Counted from the stretch's first letter, positions 7,905 through 14,462 are shown. The stretch: 38,462 bases of DNA from an uncultured Oscillospiraceae bacterium (GCA_910583885.1 CAJUAC010000020.1:1-38462), one strand, 5' to 3'. Numbers and translations: made by a program. The notes: generated by a model from the letters alone, not told the origin.

Positions 7905-8141
7905 CTACACCTCCAGCACCTGCATGGCCGACCAGGCCAGCCCCGCCTCCCGCAGCGCGTCCGTCAGCTGCGCCTCCGCCTCCGGGGGCGCTTTCCACGC
8001 CAGCCCGCAGCCCGCGGTGATCTCCCGGGGCACGGGGATGATCCGGCCGGGGAGCTGGCGGGCCAGGCAGAAGCTCTCCGCCTCCATGGCCGCGGCGGTG
8101 GTGGCAAAGGTGACGATCAGAGCCGGTTTCTTCTCCCGCAT
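7905..8141 (-). CDS. DUF3343 putative sulfur/selenium carrier-like protein (first copy)
   Basis: The 78-residue protein is a textbook DUF3343: it starts with a strand reading ALIVTFATTAAAMEAE, then has the diagnostic VPREITAGCGLAWK with one conserved cysteine in an AGCG context. No catalytic activity is known; association with YedF suggests it is an acceptor or carrier of persulfide or selenide. It follows yedF with a single base between stop and start, so the two are almost certainly co-translated. Compared with the second copy it is shorter and closer to the family consensus. Confidence 0.9.
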   Translation of the reverse strand: MREKKPALIVTFATTAAAMEAESFCLARQLPGRIIPVPREITAGCGLAWKAPPEAEAQLTDALREAGLAWSAMQVLEV

Positions 8142-8142
8142 A

Positions 8143-8760
8143 TCAGGGTTTGACCACCAGGTCCGCGCCTGCCAGCTTTTCCACGATGGTATACATGTTG
8201 GTGATCTCTCCCACCTGTAGTTTCTCCGTCAGGCCATAGAAATCCAGACAGGTGCCGCAGGTCATGATCTCCACGCCCTGGGCCTCCAGGCTCTTCAGAT
8301 CCTCCAGGGAGGCGGAGCCCTCGCAGGTCAGAGACGCACCGCCATTGTAGAAGAGGATGGTTTTGGGCAGCACGTCATGCTGGCCCAGGGCGTAGAGGAA
8401 GCCCTTGAGCAGGGTCTTGCCCAGCTTCTCCGCACCGCCGCCCATCTGGTCGGAGCTCACGGCAACCACAAGGTTTTTCTCCCGGCCGCTGGGGATGATG
8501 CACGCGGTGGGCTCATCGTCGGCAATCTGCTCTGCGCCCTCACCTACGGTCATAGTGACCTTGAACTGGTTCTCGCCCAGCTTCTCGCTTCTCACATCAT
8601 AGCCCTTATGGTTGGCCATCTTTGTCAGGTTCTGCACGGGAATCTCGTTGTCCACCAGGATCTCCACCACGCCGCCCTGGGCGCCCAGCTCTTTGATGGC
8701 GTTTTTGGCCTTTACCACAGGGATCGGACAGGTGTCGCCCATTGCGTTGACTTGAATCAT
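8143..8760 (-). CDS. yedF: YedF-type sulfurtransferase-like selenium metabolism protein
   Basis: Two-domain protein of 205 residues. The N-terminal TusA/SirA-like domain begins MIQVNAMGDTCPIPV, with the conserved C11 of the CPxP motif that carries persulfide in TusA. The C-terminal DsrE-like domain (about 95-205) contains C146 and the pair C168/C171 in TCGTCLDFYGL. This arrangement matches the YedF family found in selenium-using Firmicutes. All cysteines are ordinary codons; no in-frame TGA is seen. It is the first gene of the seven-gene operon, with a strong AAGGAGGAG site and a promoter 126 bp upstream. No selA, selB or selD lies in this window. Confidence 0.92.
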   Translation of the reverse strand: MIQVNAMGDTCPIPVVKAKNAIKELGAQGGVVEILVDNEIPVQNLTKMANHKGYDVRSEKLGENQFKVTMTVGEGAEQIADDEPTACIIPSGREKNLVVAVSSDQMGGGAEKLGKTLLKGFLYALGQHDVLPKTILFYNGGASLTCEGSASLEDLKSLEAQGVEIMTCGTCLDFYGLTEKLQVGEITNMYTIVEKLAGADLVVKP

Positions 8761-8783
8761 ATTCTTTCTCCTCCTTATGTTCC

Positions 8784-8813
8784 CTTCTTTTCTTTGTGGA
8801 CAAAGAAAAGAAG
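8784..8813. repeat. Perfect homopurine/homopyrimidine-type inverted repeat in the yedF leader
   Basis: Arms of 14 bp, CTTCTTTTCTTTGT at 8784-8797 and the exact complement at 8800-8813, two bases apart. In the transcript it would fold just 14 bases before the yedF ribosome-binding site, so it could influence translation or end transcription. A similar element of different exact sequence lies at 28681-28708. Confidence 0.7.
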
Positions 8814-8831
8814 CAAAAGAAAAACTTTTTA

Positions 8832-8853
8832 CAGCAAAGCGTGCGCTTTGCTG
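8832..8853 (-). promoter_or_regulatory. Leader hairpin of the yedF operon, possible attenuator
   Basis: A 9-bp stem (CAGCAAAGC and its complement) with a 4-base loop, about 26 bases into the predicted transcript. On the minus strand it is followed by GTAAAAAG and then GTTTTTCTTTT, which resembles an intrinsic terminator with a displaced T tract. Attenuation is an inference. Confidence 0.5.
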
Positions 8854-8885
8854 CATACAGCGTACAAGTAAGGCCGATGCCTTGT

Positions 8886-8914
8886 AGTATATCGACAAAA
8901 CCGCCTTTTGTGAA
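8886..8914 (-). promoter_or_regulatory. Sigma-A promoter of the yedF/dehydratase-like operon
   Basis: On the minus strand TTCACA (8909-8914) and TATACT (8886-8891) are 17 bases apart. The start point would be near 8879, giving a leader of about 119 bases that contains both hairpins described above. Confidence 0.7.
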
Positions 8915-8993
8915 ATTGTAAATATGGATAGATACGCTGTGATCTATCGGATATTGAAATAAGGGCTGGTGCAGCTGCTTTCCTGACATGCAG

Positions 8994-9024
8994 AAAAGGG
9001 GGACGGCCAGGCCGTCCCCCTTTT
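8994..9024. terminator. Hairpin terminator behind the YitT gene
   Basis: AAAAGGGGGACGGCC at 8994-9008 is followed after one base by its exact complement, ending TTTT at 9024. On the minus strand it ends in TTTT and lies 28 bp past the YitT stop codon. It separates that gene from the yedF promoter. Confidence 0.85.
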
Positions 9025-9051
9025 GCAGCCTCTATTCCATTTCTATTGGCA

Positions 9052-9936
9052 CTATGACAGGCGCCGCTCAAAATTGGTGCTCACATGCACCCCCTCCTGG
9101 ACGATAAAGAACGCCTTGGGGTCGATGCGGACCAGCGCCTCCCGCAGATCATCAATCTCATATTTATTCATACACACACACAGGATATGGGTGGGCTCCC
9201 CGGTATAGACGCCCTTGCCCTCCCAGCGGGTAATGCCCCGGTGCAGGTTCTCCATGATGAAACGGTCCACCTCGTCGCCGTCCTTTTTCGTAAAGATCAG
9301 CACCTGTACGGTGACACTCTGCCGGTGGGCCCGGTCAATGGCAATCGCGTTGAAGATGGTGTTCAGCACAGAGTAAATCAGCGTAGACAGGTCAAACAGC
9401 ATCCCGCACATAGCAAAGAGCACGATATTGAAGCCCAGGTTAAACCGCCCAATCGTGACCTTTGCCCCCCGCTTCGCCAGATACAGCCCCAGAAGATCCA
9501 GCCCGCCGCCGCAGCAGCCGCTGGTCAGGGCCAGCCCCGAGCCCACGCCGGAGATCACGCCCCCCAGCAGGCAGCCCGTAAGCATGTCATCTACAATCGG
9601 CACAGCGGGGACAGGCACAATACTGGCAAATACCGCATAGGCAGTGGAGCAGATGAGCGTGTTGCGGAAGAAGACCTTCCCCATGGAGCGGTAGGCCAAA
9701 ATCAGCAGCGGGACATTGAATGCGTACAAAATCACGCCGGCCAGCTCAAAGTTTAAGGACGGGATCCCCAGCATCATCAGGATCAGCGAACGCAGCAGCT
9801 GGCATAGGCCCATCAGCCCGCCGGTAAACACACCCAGCGGGGCCACAAACAGGTTAATCCCAATCCCATAGATCAGTGCGCCCAGCACGGCCATGGAGAG
9901 CCGCCCCCAGCCGCTTTTCATCGCATGTTGTACCAT
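9052..9936 (-). CDS. YitT family membrane protein (DUF161 plus DUF2179)
   Basis: A 294-residue integral membrane protein with about five hydrophobic helices in residues 12-200, including the conserved glycine-rich GGVISGVGSGLALTSGCCGG segment and GLDLLGLYLAKR. A soluble DUF2179 domain follows (about 210-290, with TVQVLIFTKKDGDEV and HILCVCMNKYEI). The family is widespread in Firmicutes; its transported substrate is unknown. The ATG at 9936 has GGGAGGGAGA eight bases upstream. A TATAAT box on the minus strand at 9986-9991 may belong to its promoter, but no good -35 is seen. It ends at a strong hairpin and is probably transcribed alone. Confidence 0.9.
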   Translation of the reverse strand: MVQHAMKSGWGRLSMAVLGALIYGIGINLFVAPLGVFTGGLMGLCQLLRSLILMMLGIPSLNFELAGVILYAFNVPLLILAYRSMGKVFFRNTLICSTAYAVFASIVPVPAVPIVDDMLTGCLLGGVISGVGSGLALTSGCCGGGLDLLGLYLAKRGAKVTIGRFNLGFNIVLFAMCGMLFDLSTLIYSVLNTIFNAIAIDRAHRQSVTVQVLIFTKKDGDEVDRFIMENLHRGITRWEGKGVYTGEPTHILCVCMNKYEIDDLREALVRIDPKAFFIVQEGVHVSTNFERRLS

Positions 9937-9986
9937 ATGTACGTCTCCCTCCCGCGGACAGCCCCGCTGAAGGGAAGTGTACCAGA

Positions 9987-10298
9987 TTATAGGCTGTATT
10001 GCAAGTACCTTTTTAACCGGCTCCGGCCCCTGGACAGGGTGCGGGAAACGGCGGATTTCGTGATCCCCAGCTCCCCGGCAATCTGCGGCATGGACAGGCC
10101 CTGCTCGTAGTACATATGGAGCATCTGGGACTGCCGCGCCGTCAGCTCCGCCTCCCACACCCGCCGCAGGTTCCGCCGCAGGCGCGCGAGCTGCTCGCTG
10201 TTGTCCCCGCTGTGTGACTGCTCCCAGGCGGCCATGTCCCCTAAGAACTCATTGTCCCGCCGCGTGAGGGCGGGCCTGGCGGTGCGATAACTGCCCAT
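9987..10298 (-). CDS. Sigma-70 region 4-like HTH protein
   Basis: A 103-residue protein ending in a clear sigma region 4/LuxR-like helix-turn-helix: ELTARQSQMLHMYYEQGLS, then MPQIAGELGITKSAVSRTLSRGRSRLKRYL. No region 2 is present, so it is not a complete sigma factor. Similar short proteins are often phage late regulators or their domesticated descendants. The start at 10298 is chosen because AGGAGGT lies nine bases before it; a start seven codons earlier would place that site inside the gene. The stop of the preceding gene is 1 bp upstream. It is the last gene of a three-gene unit (10706 to 9987). Confidence 0.8.
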   Translation of the reverse strand: MGSYRTARPALTRRDNEFLGDMAAWEQSHSGDNSEQLARLRRNLRRVWEAELTARQSQMLHMYYEQGLSMPQIAGELGITKSAVSRTLSRGRSRLKRYLQYSL

Positions 10299-10299
10299 A

Positions 10300-10509
10300 T
10301 CAGTGATACCTCCTGTCATAGTACCGCTCCAGGATCACGGCGGTCTCCCGCGTCTCCCGGTAGAGCGTATTGAGCTCCTTGATCCGCTGTTCCAGCCGGA
10401 GGCGCTCCTCCGGCTCCGCCGAGCGGGCCTGATCCTTCAGCGCAATTACCCGCAGCCGGATCAGCTCCCCGCTGTGCCGGTAGCTGGCGGCCATATGCAT
10501 CAATGTCAT
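10300..10509 (-). CDS. Small coiled-coil protein of unknown function
   Basis: I do not recognise this 69-residue protein. It is almost entirely charged and helical (HSGELIRLRVIALKDQAR, then EERLRLEQRIKELNTLYRET) and looks like an alpha-helical hairpin or coiled coil. The ATG at 10509 has GGAGGAGG about eight bases upstream and overlaps the stop of the zinc-ribbon gene in an ATGA arrangement. The next gene begins one base after its stop. Such packing indicates a translationally coupled three-gene unit. A partner role for the HTH protein is a reasonable guess only. Confidence 0.75.
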   Translation of the reverse strand: MTLMHMAASYRHSGELIRLRVIALKDQARSAEPEERLRLEQRIKELNTLYRETRETAVILERYYDRRYH

Positions 10510-10706
10510 TGCCGCGCCTCCTCCCACCGCACACGGAAGGCGGCCAGCTCATCCATCAGCCAGGGGACCAGGCAGTCCCCGCACAGGCTCTGCCCCCACA
10601 GCCGCCAGTATGGCGAGCCGGGGTAGAGCTCCCGCCCGCACTGGCTGCATACCCCCACTGGATAGGCCCGCTGGGGGTCCCGGTATGTCTTATGTACAGT
10701 CTTCAA
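10506..10706 (-). CDS. Small zinc-ribbon-like protein with TTG start
   Basis: A 66-residue protein with a CSQCGRELYPG knuckle and a CGDC second pair, the four cysteines expected of a zinc ribbon, followed by an amphipathic helix (VPWLMDELAAFRVRWEE). Its function is unknown; similar small proteins accompany phage-like regulators. No ATG is available: a TTG at 10706 has a perfect AGGAGG seven bases upstream, which decides the start. A longer reading from 10742 would place this site inside the coding region. It opens the three-gene unit and is divergent from the tRNA pair. Confidence 0.75.
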   Translation of the reverse strand: MKTVHKTYRDPQRAYPVGVCSQCGRELYPGSPYWRLWGQSLCGDCLVPWLMDELAAFRVRWEEARQ

Positions 10707-10735
10707 AATTTTCCTCCTAAAATTCAAAATAGAGG

Positions 10736-10764
10736 TTGACAAATCGAAGAAAGTCTGTTATTAT
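10736..10764 (+). promoter_or_regulatory. Sigma-A promoter of the tRNA-Thr/tRNA-Tyr unit
   Basis: A perfect TTGACA at 10736-10741 and TATTAT at 10759-10764 are separated by 17 bases. The first tRNA begins 19 bases further on. A TATAAT on the minus strand overlaps the same -10 region (10760-10765) and may serve the divergent small genes. Confidence 0.85.
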
Positions 10765-10783
10765 ACAACATGTTGCTGAACGT

Positions 10784-10859
10784 GCTGGTATAGCTCAGTT
10801 GGTAGAGCAGCTGATTTGTAATCAGCAGGTCGGGGGTTCGAGTCCGTCTACCAGCTCCA
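10784..10859 (+). tRNA. tRNA-Thr (anticodon TGT)
   Basis: A 76-base tRNA with encoded CCA. The acceptor stem GCTGGTA pairs with TACCAGC. The anticodon arm is GCTGA-TTTGTAA-TCAGC, which places TGT at positions 34-36, and the T arm has GGTTCGAGTCC. It reads ACA threonine codons. Confidence 0.97.
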
Positions 10860-10886
10860 TCTCCGATTATACAGCCAATTTGATAT

Positions 10887-10971
10887 GGGAGCGTTCCCGA
10901 GTGGCCAAAGGGGGCAGACTGTAAATCTGTTGTCTTCGACTTCGGTGGTTCGAATCCACCCGCTCCCACCA
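10887..10971 (+). tRNA. tRNA-Tyr (anticodon GTA)
   Basis: An 85-base class II tRNA with encoded CCA. The acceptor stem GGGAGCG pairs with CGCTCCC, and the anticodon arm CAGAC-TGTAAAT carries GTA. The long variable arm (TTGTCTTCGACTTC) is typical of bacterial tRNA-Tyr. It follows the Thr tRNA by 27 bases and shares its promoter. Confidence 0.97.
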
Positions 10972-10974
10972 AAC

Positions 10975-11010
10975 AAACCGTCGTACCGCAAGGTGCGGCG
11001 GTTTTGTTTT
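10975..11010 (+). terminator. Intrinsic terminator of the tRNA unit
   Basis: A 13-bp stem (AAACCGTCGTACC with GGTGCGGCGGTTT, two G-U pairs) closed by a GCAA tetraloop, followed by TTTTGTTTT. It begins 4 bases after the tRNA-Tyr CCA end. Confidence 0.92.
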
Positions 11011-11158
11011 GCAGGTGGTTGTTCCCTCCTGCTGCCCCGCTGCCGCTGGATCCTCCTTTCCATGAATTGCTCCCCACATTTTTAGAACGGTGGTTCGTTT
11101 ACGAGGTTATCCTAGCACATCTTTCCTGTAATGTCAAGAACAAATTTCAGTTTTGCTG

Positions 11159-11187
11159 TTGACTTTTTTCAAAAAACCAGATATCCT
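11159..11187 (+). promoter_or_regulatory. Promoter of the XRE-S24 repressor gene with possible operator
   Basis: TTGACT (11159-11164) and TATCCT (11182-11187) are 17 bases apart. The -10 box overlaps the 8-bp palindrome CCTATAGG (11185-11192). The heptamer TATCCTA occurs here and again at 11108-11114, so these could be sites for self-repression; that is an inference. Confidence 0.6.
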
Positions 11188-11214
11188 ATAGGTAACACCA
11201 AAGGAGGCGGAAGC

Positions 11215-11964
11215 ATGAGCTTTGGACAGAGGCTGCGTGAGCGGCGGAAAGAGCTGGGCCTCAGCCAGGGGGAGCTGGCCAAGGCGCTGGGCGTGAGCCT
11301 GTCCGCTGTCAGCAACTATGAGAACGGCCTGAACGCCATGCGGGAGGATGTCCTGCTGCGGCTGTTCCAGGTTCTGGATATCGAGCCGAACTACCTCTAC
11401 CAGGACTCGTTTACCGGACGGGCGTTCCACTGCTCGGCGGAGGAGCAGTCCCTGGTAAAGAAGTACCGGGGACTGCGCACCACTGGGCGGCAGACCCTCC
11501 ACGCGATGGCGGACGCCCTGGGGGCCTACCAGGCGGATCTGGAGGGGGATGCCCCTGCCGCAGAGGTCCGCCAGATCCCCCTCTACCGCTGCCCGGCAGC
11601 GGCAGGCTACGCGGCCCCGGTTTTTGGGGAGGATTTCGACTATATTGACGTCACTGGCAGCATCCCCCGGGGGGCGGAGTTCGCTGTGCGCATCCAGGGG
11701 GACTCCATGGAGCCCTATATCATGGACGGTTCCATCGCCTATGTCAACCGGGATCCCCTGTCCAGCGGTGACGTGGGGATCTTCTGTGTGGACGGCGAGA
11801 TGCTGTGCAAGCAGTACGTCCGGGATGTGCTGGGGATGGTCTACCTCTTCTCCCTCAACCGCTGCCGGGCGGACGCCGATGTCGTCCTGCCCAGGGACAG
11901 CGGCCGCAGTATGGTCTGCTTTGGGCGGGTGCTCCTCCCCTCCCGTCCCCAGCCGCCAATGTAG
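11215..11964 (+). CDS. XRE-family HTH regulator with S24 (LexA/CI-like) self-cleaving peptidase domain
   Basis: A 249-residue repressor. Residues 4-60 form a Cro/CI-type HTH (RLRERRKELGLSQGELAKAL, then SAVSNYENG). The C-terminal S24 domain has the probable cleavage site A130-G131 (PAAAGYAAP), the nucleophile S164 in GDSMEP and the general base K199 in EMLCKQYV. Family knowledge: such proteins are inactivated by RecA-stimulated self-cleavage after DNA damage. ATG 11215 has AAGGAGGCGGAAGC upstream. The YgiQ gene starts 46 bp downstream on the same strand and is probably co-transcribed. It is not LexA itself by N-terminal domain, which is CI-like; no prophage genes are adjacent. Confidence 0.92.
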   Translation: MSFGQRLRERRKELGLSQGELAKALGVSLSAVSNYENGLNAMREDVLLRLFQVLDIEPNYLYQDSFTGRAFHCSAEEQSLVKKYRGLRTTGRQTLHAMADALGAYQADLEGDAPAAEVRQIPLYRCPAAAGYAAPVFGEDFDYIDVTGSIPRGAEFAVRIQGDSMEPYIMDGSIAYVNRDPLSSGDVGIFCVDGEMLCKQYVRDVLGMVYLFSLNRCRADADVVLPRDSGRSMVCFGRVLLPSRPQPPM

Positions 11965-12010
11965 CCACACATCACAAGCCCTCGCGCCCTGGCGCGAAGA
12001 AGGAGGCGAC

Positions 12011-13963
12011 ATGGATTCTCTCAGCTTCCTCCCGGTTTCCCAGGAGGACATGCAAGACAGAGGCTGGTGGTATTACGACTTCCTCGTCGTCACTGCCGAC
12101 GCCTATATTGACCACCCCAGCTTTGGCTCCGCAATTATCTCCCGTGTCCTGGAGGCGGAGGGGTATCGCGTGGCGGTCCTCGCCCAGCCGGATTGGCACA
12201 GTGCCAACCCCTTCCGCGCCATGGGGAAGCCCCGCTACGGCGTGCTGATCGGCGGGGGGAACATCGACTCCATGGTGGCCCACTACACTGCCGCCAAAAA
12301 GCGCCGCTCCAGCGATGCCTACAGCCCCGGGAACCGGATGGGCCTGCGGCCCGACCGGCCCACCATCGTCTATGCCAACCGGGCCCGGGAGGCGTTCCCG
12401 GACACCCCCATCATCATCGGCGGCCTGGAGGCCAGCCTGCGCCGCTTTGCCCACTACGACTACTGGGACGATGCGGTGCGCCGTTCCATCCTCTTTGACG
12501 CCCAGGCGGACCTGCTGGTCTACGGCATGGGGGAGCGGGCCACCCGGGAGATTGCCCGCCGCCTGGCCAAGGGGGAACCGGCCGCACACCTGACGGATAT
12601 CCGGGGAACCGCGTGGGCGCTCAGAAGGGCGCCAGGCCAGCCCCATGATAGTCTGGGGGACAGCTGCCCCTTTGAGACAGCGGCGATCCCCTCCTTTGAG
12701 GCGGTTTCCTCCGACAAGCGGGACTACGCCGCAGCCACAAAAATTGAGTACGAGGAGCACGACCCCATCCGGGGCAAGGCCATCCTTCAGCGCCATGGGG
12801 ACCAGATGCTGGTGGTCAACCCACCGGCCATGCCCCTGGGCCGGGAGGAGTTGGATGCCGTAGCTGAGCTGCCCTACGCCCGGGAGGTCCACCCCATGTA
12901 TGACGGGCTGGGCGGCGTGGCCGCCATTGAGGAGGTCCGTTTCTCCGTCACCCACAACCGGGGCTGCTTCGGCGGGTGCAACTTCTGCTCCCTGGCCTTC
13001 CACCAGGGGCGGATGATTACCTCCCGCAGCCATGAGAGCGTGGTGCGGGAGGTGGAGGGCTTTGTGCGGGATCCTAAGTTCAAGGGCTATGTCCACGATG
13101 TCGGCGGCCCCTCCGCTAATTTCCGCCACCCCTCCTGCAAGCAGCAGCTGAAAAACGGCATGTGCAAAAACCGCTCCTGCCTGGCCCCCACCCCCTGTAA
13201 AAACCTGGATCCGGGCCACGGGGACTATCTGGCGCTCCTGCGGAAGGTCCGGGCTATACCGGGGGTAAAAAAGGTGTTCATCCGCAGCGGCATCCGCTAT
13301 GACTACATGCTGTGTGAGAAGAACAGTGAATTCTTTTCTGAGCTGGTCCGGCACCATATCTCCGGCCAGCTGAAGGTGGCGCCGGAGCACTGCTCCTCCC
13401 GGGTGCTGGACTACATGGGCAAGCCCCATTTCGATGTCTATGAGCGGTTCCGGGACAAGTACCAGCGCCTGAACCAGCGCTATGGCCTGGAGCAGTACCT
13501 GGTGCCCTACCTGATGAGCTCCCACCCGGGCTGCACCCTGGGCGACGCGGTGGATCTGGCGGTATTCCTCCATCAGACAGGCCGCCAGCCGGAGCAGGTC
13601 CAGGACTTCTACCCCACCCCCGGCACCCTGTCCACCTGTATGTGGTACACGGAGCTGGACCCCCGGACTATGGAGCCGGTCTATGTGGCCAAGAGCCCCC
13701 ATGACAAGGCCCTCCAGCGGGCGCTGCTCCAGTGGAAGCGGCCGGAGCTGCGGCGGCTGGTGGTGGAGGCTCTCCACCGGGCCGGCCGGGAGGAGCTGAT
13801 CGGCTATGGGAAGGGCTGCCTGGTGCGGCCGCTGGGGGGCCATCCGGAGAGCAAACAGCCCGGCAGCCTCAGCGGCAAGGGCGGCGGGCGCGGCAAGGGC
13901 CGCCGCCAGCGGGATGCCCAGCCCCCCTCCAGCCGGGGCCGGAAGGGGCGGCGCCAGCGGTGA
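12011..13963 (+). CDS. ygiQ: YgiQ family radical SAM protein
   Basis: A 650-residue UPF0313/YgiQ protein: an N-terminal B12-binding-like region (residues 1-300, with WWYYDFLVVTADAYIDHPSFG and GGLEASLRRFAHYDYW), then a radical SAM domain with the cluster-binding motif CFGGCNFC at about residues 319-326, and the family C-terminal domain (CTLGDAVDLAVFL). Its reaction is not established. The ATG at 12011 has AAGGAGGCGAC directly before it. The last roughly 40 residues are a basic Gly/Arg/Lys tail (GKGGGRGKGRRQR and RGRKGRRQR) that could bind RNA. Its position behind an SOS-type repressor is unexplained. Confidence 0.93.
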   Translation: MDSLSFLPVSQEDMQDRGWWYYDFLVVTADAYIDHPSFGSAIISRVLEAEGYRVAVLAQPDWHSANPFRAMGKPRYGVLIGGGNIDSMVAHYTAAKKRRSSDAYSPGNRMGLRPDRPTIVYANRAREAFPDTPIIIGGLEASLRRFAHYDYWDDAVRRSILFDAQADLLVYGMGERATREIARRLAKGEPAAHLTDIRGTAWALRRAPGQPHDSLGDSCPFETAAIPSFEAVSSDKRDYAAATKIEYEEHDPIRGKAILQRHGDQMLVVNPPAMPLGREELDAVAELPYAREVHPMYDGLGGVAAIEEVRFSVTHNRGCFGGCNFCSLAFHQGRMITSRSHESVVREVEGFVRDPKFKGYVHDVGGPSANFRHPSCKQQLKNGMCKNRSCLAPTPCKNLDPGHGDYLALLRKVRAIPGVKKVFIRSGIRYDYMLCEKNSEFFSELVRHHISGQLKVAPEHCSSRVLDYMGKPHFDVYERFRDKYQRLNQRYGLEQYLVPYLMSSHPGCTLGDAVDLAVFLHQTGRQPEQVQDFYPTPGTLSTCMWYTELDPRTMEPVYVAKSPHDKALQRALLQWKRPELRRLVVEALHRAGREELIGYGKGCLVRPLGGHPESKQPGSLSGKGGGRGKGRRQRDAQPPSSRGRKGRRQR

Positions 13964-13998
13964 TGGCCGGGAAAAACAGCCGCCGGCCAGCAAAAATA

Positions 13999-14016
13999 TT
14001 GTTTGCAATTTAACAA
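13999..14016 (+). promoter_or_regulatory. Probable Rex operator upstream of the polyferredoxin gene
   Basis: The 18-base site TTGTTTG-CAAT-TTAACAA compares with the Rex consensus TTGTTAA-N4-TTAACAA: the right half is perfect and the left half matches 5 of 7. It sits inside a longer inverted repeat (13994-14003 with 14012-14021) and overlaps the -35 box, the usual place for repression by Rex, the NADH/NAD+ sensor. Confidence 0.7.
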
Positions 14017-14031
14017 TATTTCTGGTAGGAT
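14003..14031 (+). promoter_or_regulatory. Promoter of the polyferredoxin gene
   Basis: TTGCAA (14003-14008) and TAGGAT (14026-14031) are separated by 17 bases, giving a leader of about 35 bases. Confidence 0.65.
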
Positions 14032-14072
14032 AGAGGCGGAATCATTCAAACGGATTGGAGGCTTTCCTCAAT

Positions 14073-14462
14073 ATGAAAAAACTGGTTGTCAGCAAAGAAA
14101 ATCCCTGCATGGCGTGCCTGTCCTGCGTGCGTGCCTGCTCCGAGGCGTTCTACAAGAAGTTCGACCCGGATCTGAGCTGCATCCGCATCACCGCCAAGCC
14201 TGACGGCGAGCCCAAAGTCAACAACTGCATCATGTGCGGCAAGTGCGCCCGCACCTGCCCGGAGGAGGCGATCTCCCAGAACGCGAAGGGCGTGTACATG
14301 ATCGATAAGAAGAAATGTGTTGGCTGCGGCAAGTGTGTCGAGGCCTGCCCCATGCATGTGATGGTTATGGCCCCCGAGGCGGCAGCGCCCAGCAAGTGCA
14401 TTGCCTGCGGCATCTGCGCCAAGGCCTGCCCCATGGGCATCCTCTCTGTGGAGGAGAAGTAA
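14073..14462 (+). CDS. Polyferredoxin-like 4Fe-4S protein with four cluster motifs
   Basis: A 129-residue soluble electron carrier with four complete C-x2-C-x2-C-x3-C motifs: C12/15/18/22, C52/55/58/62, C82/85/88/92 and C109/112/115/119. This suggests four [4Fe-4S] clusters. It resembles the electron-transfer subunits (HycB/CooF/HydN type) that accompany hydrogenases, CO dehydrogenase or aldehyde oxidoreductases, but no such catalytic gene is adjacent. The start at 14073 follows GGAGG with slightly long spacing (12 bases). It has its own promoter, a probable Rex operator and a strong hairpin behind it, so it is monocistronic and likely induced when NADH rises. Confidence 0.92.
   Translation: MKKLVVSKENPCMACLSCVRACSEAFYKKFDPDLSCIRITAKPDGEPKVNNCIMCGKCARTCPEEAISQNAKGVYMIDKKKCVGCGKCVEACPMHVMVMAPEAAAPSKCIACGICAKACPMGILSVEEK

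Noticed and set aside
8143..8760. Selenocysteine codon in yedF or its neighbours
   Set aside because: No in-frame TGA interrupts any conserved cysteine position in the operon; all are ordinary cysteine codons.
10784..10971. tRNA pair as attachment site of an integrated element
   Set aside because: No integrase gene and no repeated tRNA 3' end was seen next to the pair.
10736..11085. Several open frames running through the tRNA genes on both strands
   Set aside because: They cover two perfect tRNAs and their terminator and show no protein family features.
11549..12010. Upstream extension of the YgiQ reading frame by 154 codons
   Set aside because: It overlaps the XRE-S24 gene in another frame; the ATG at 12011 has an ideal ribosome-binding site and gives the family N-terminus.
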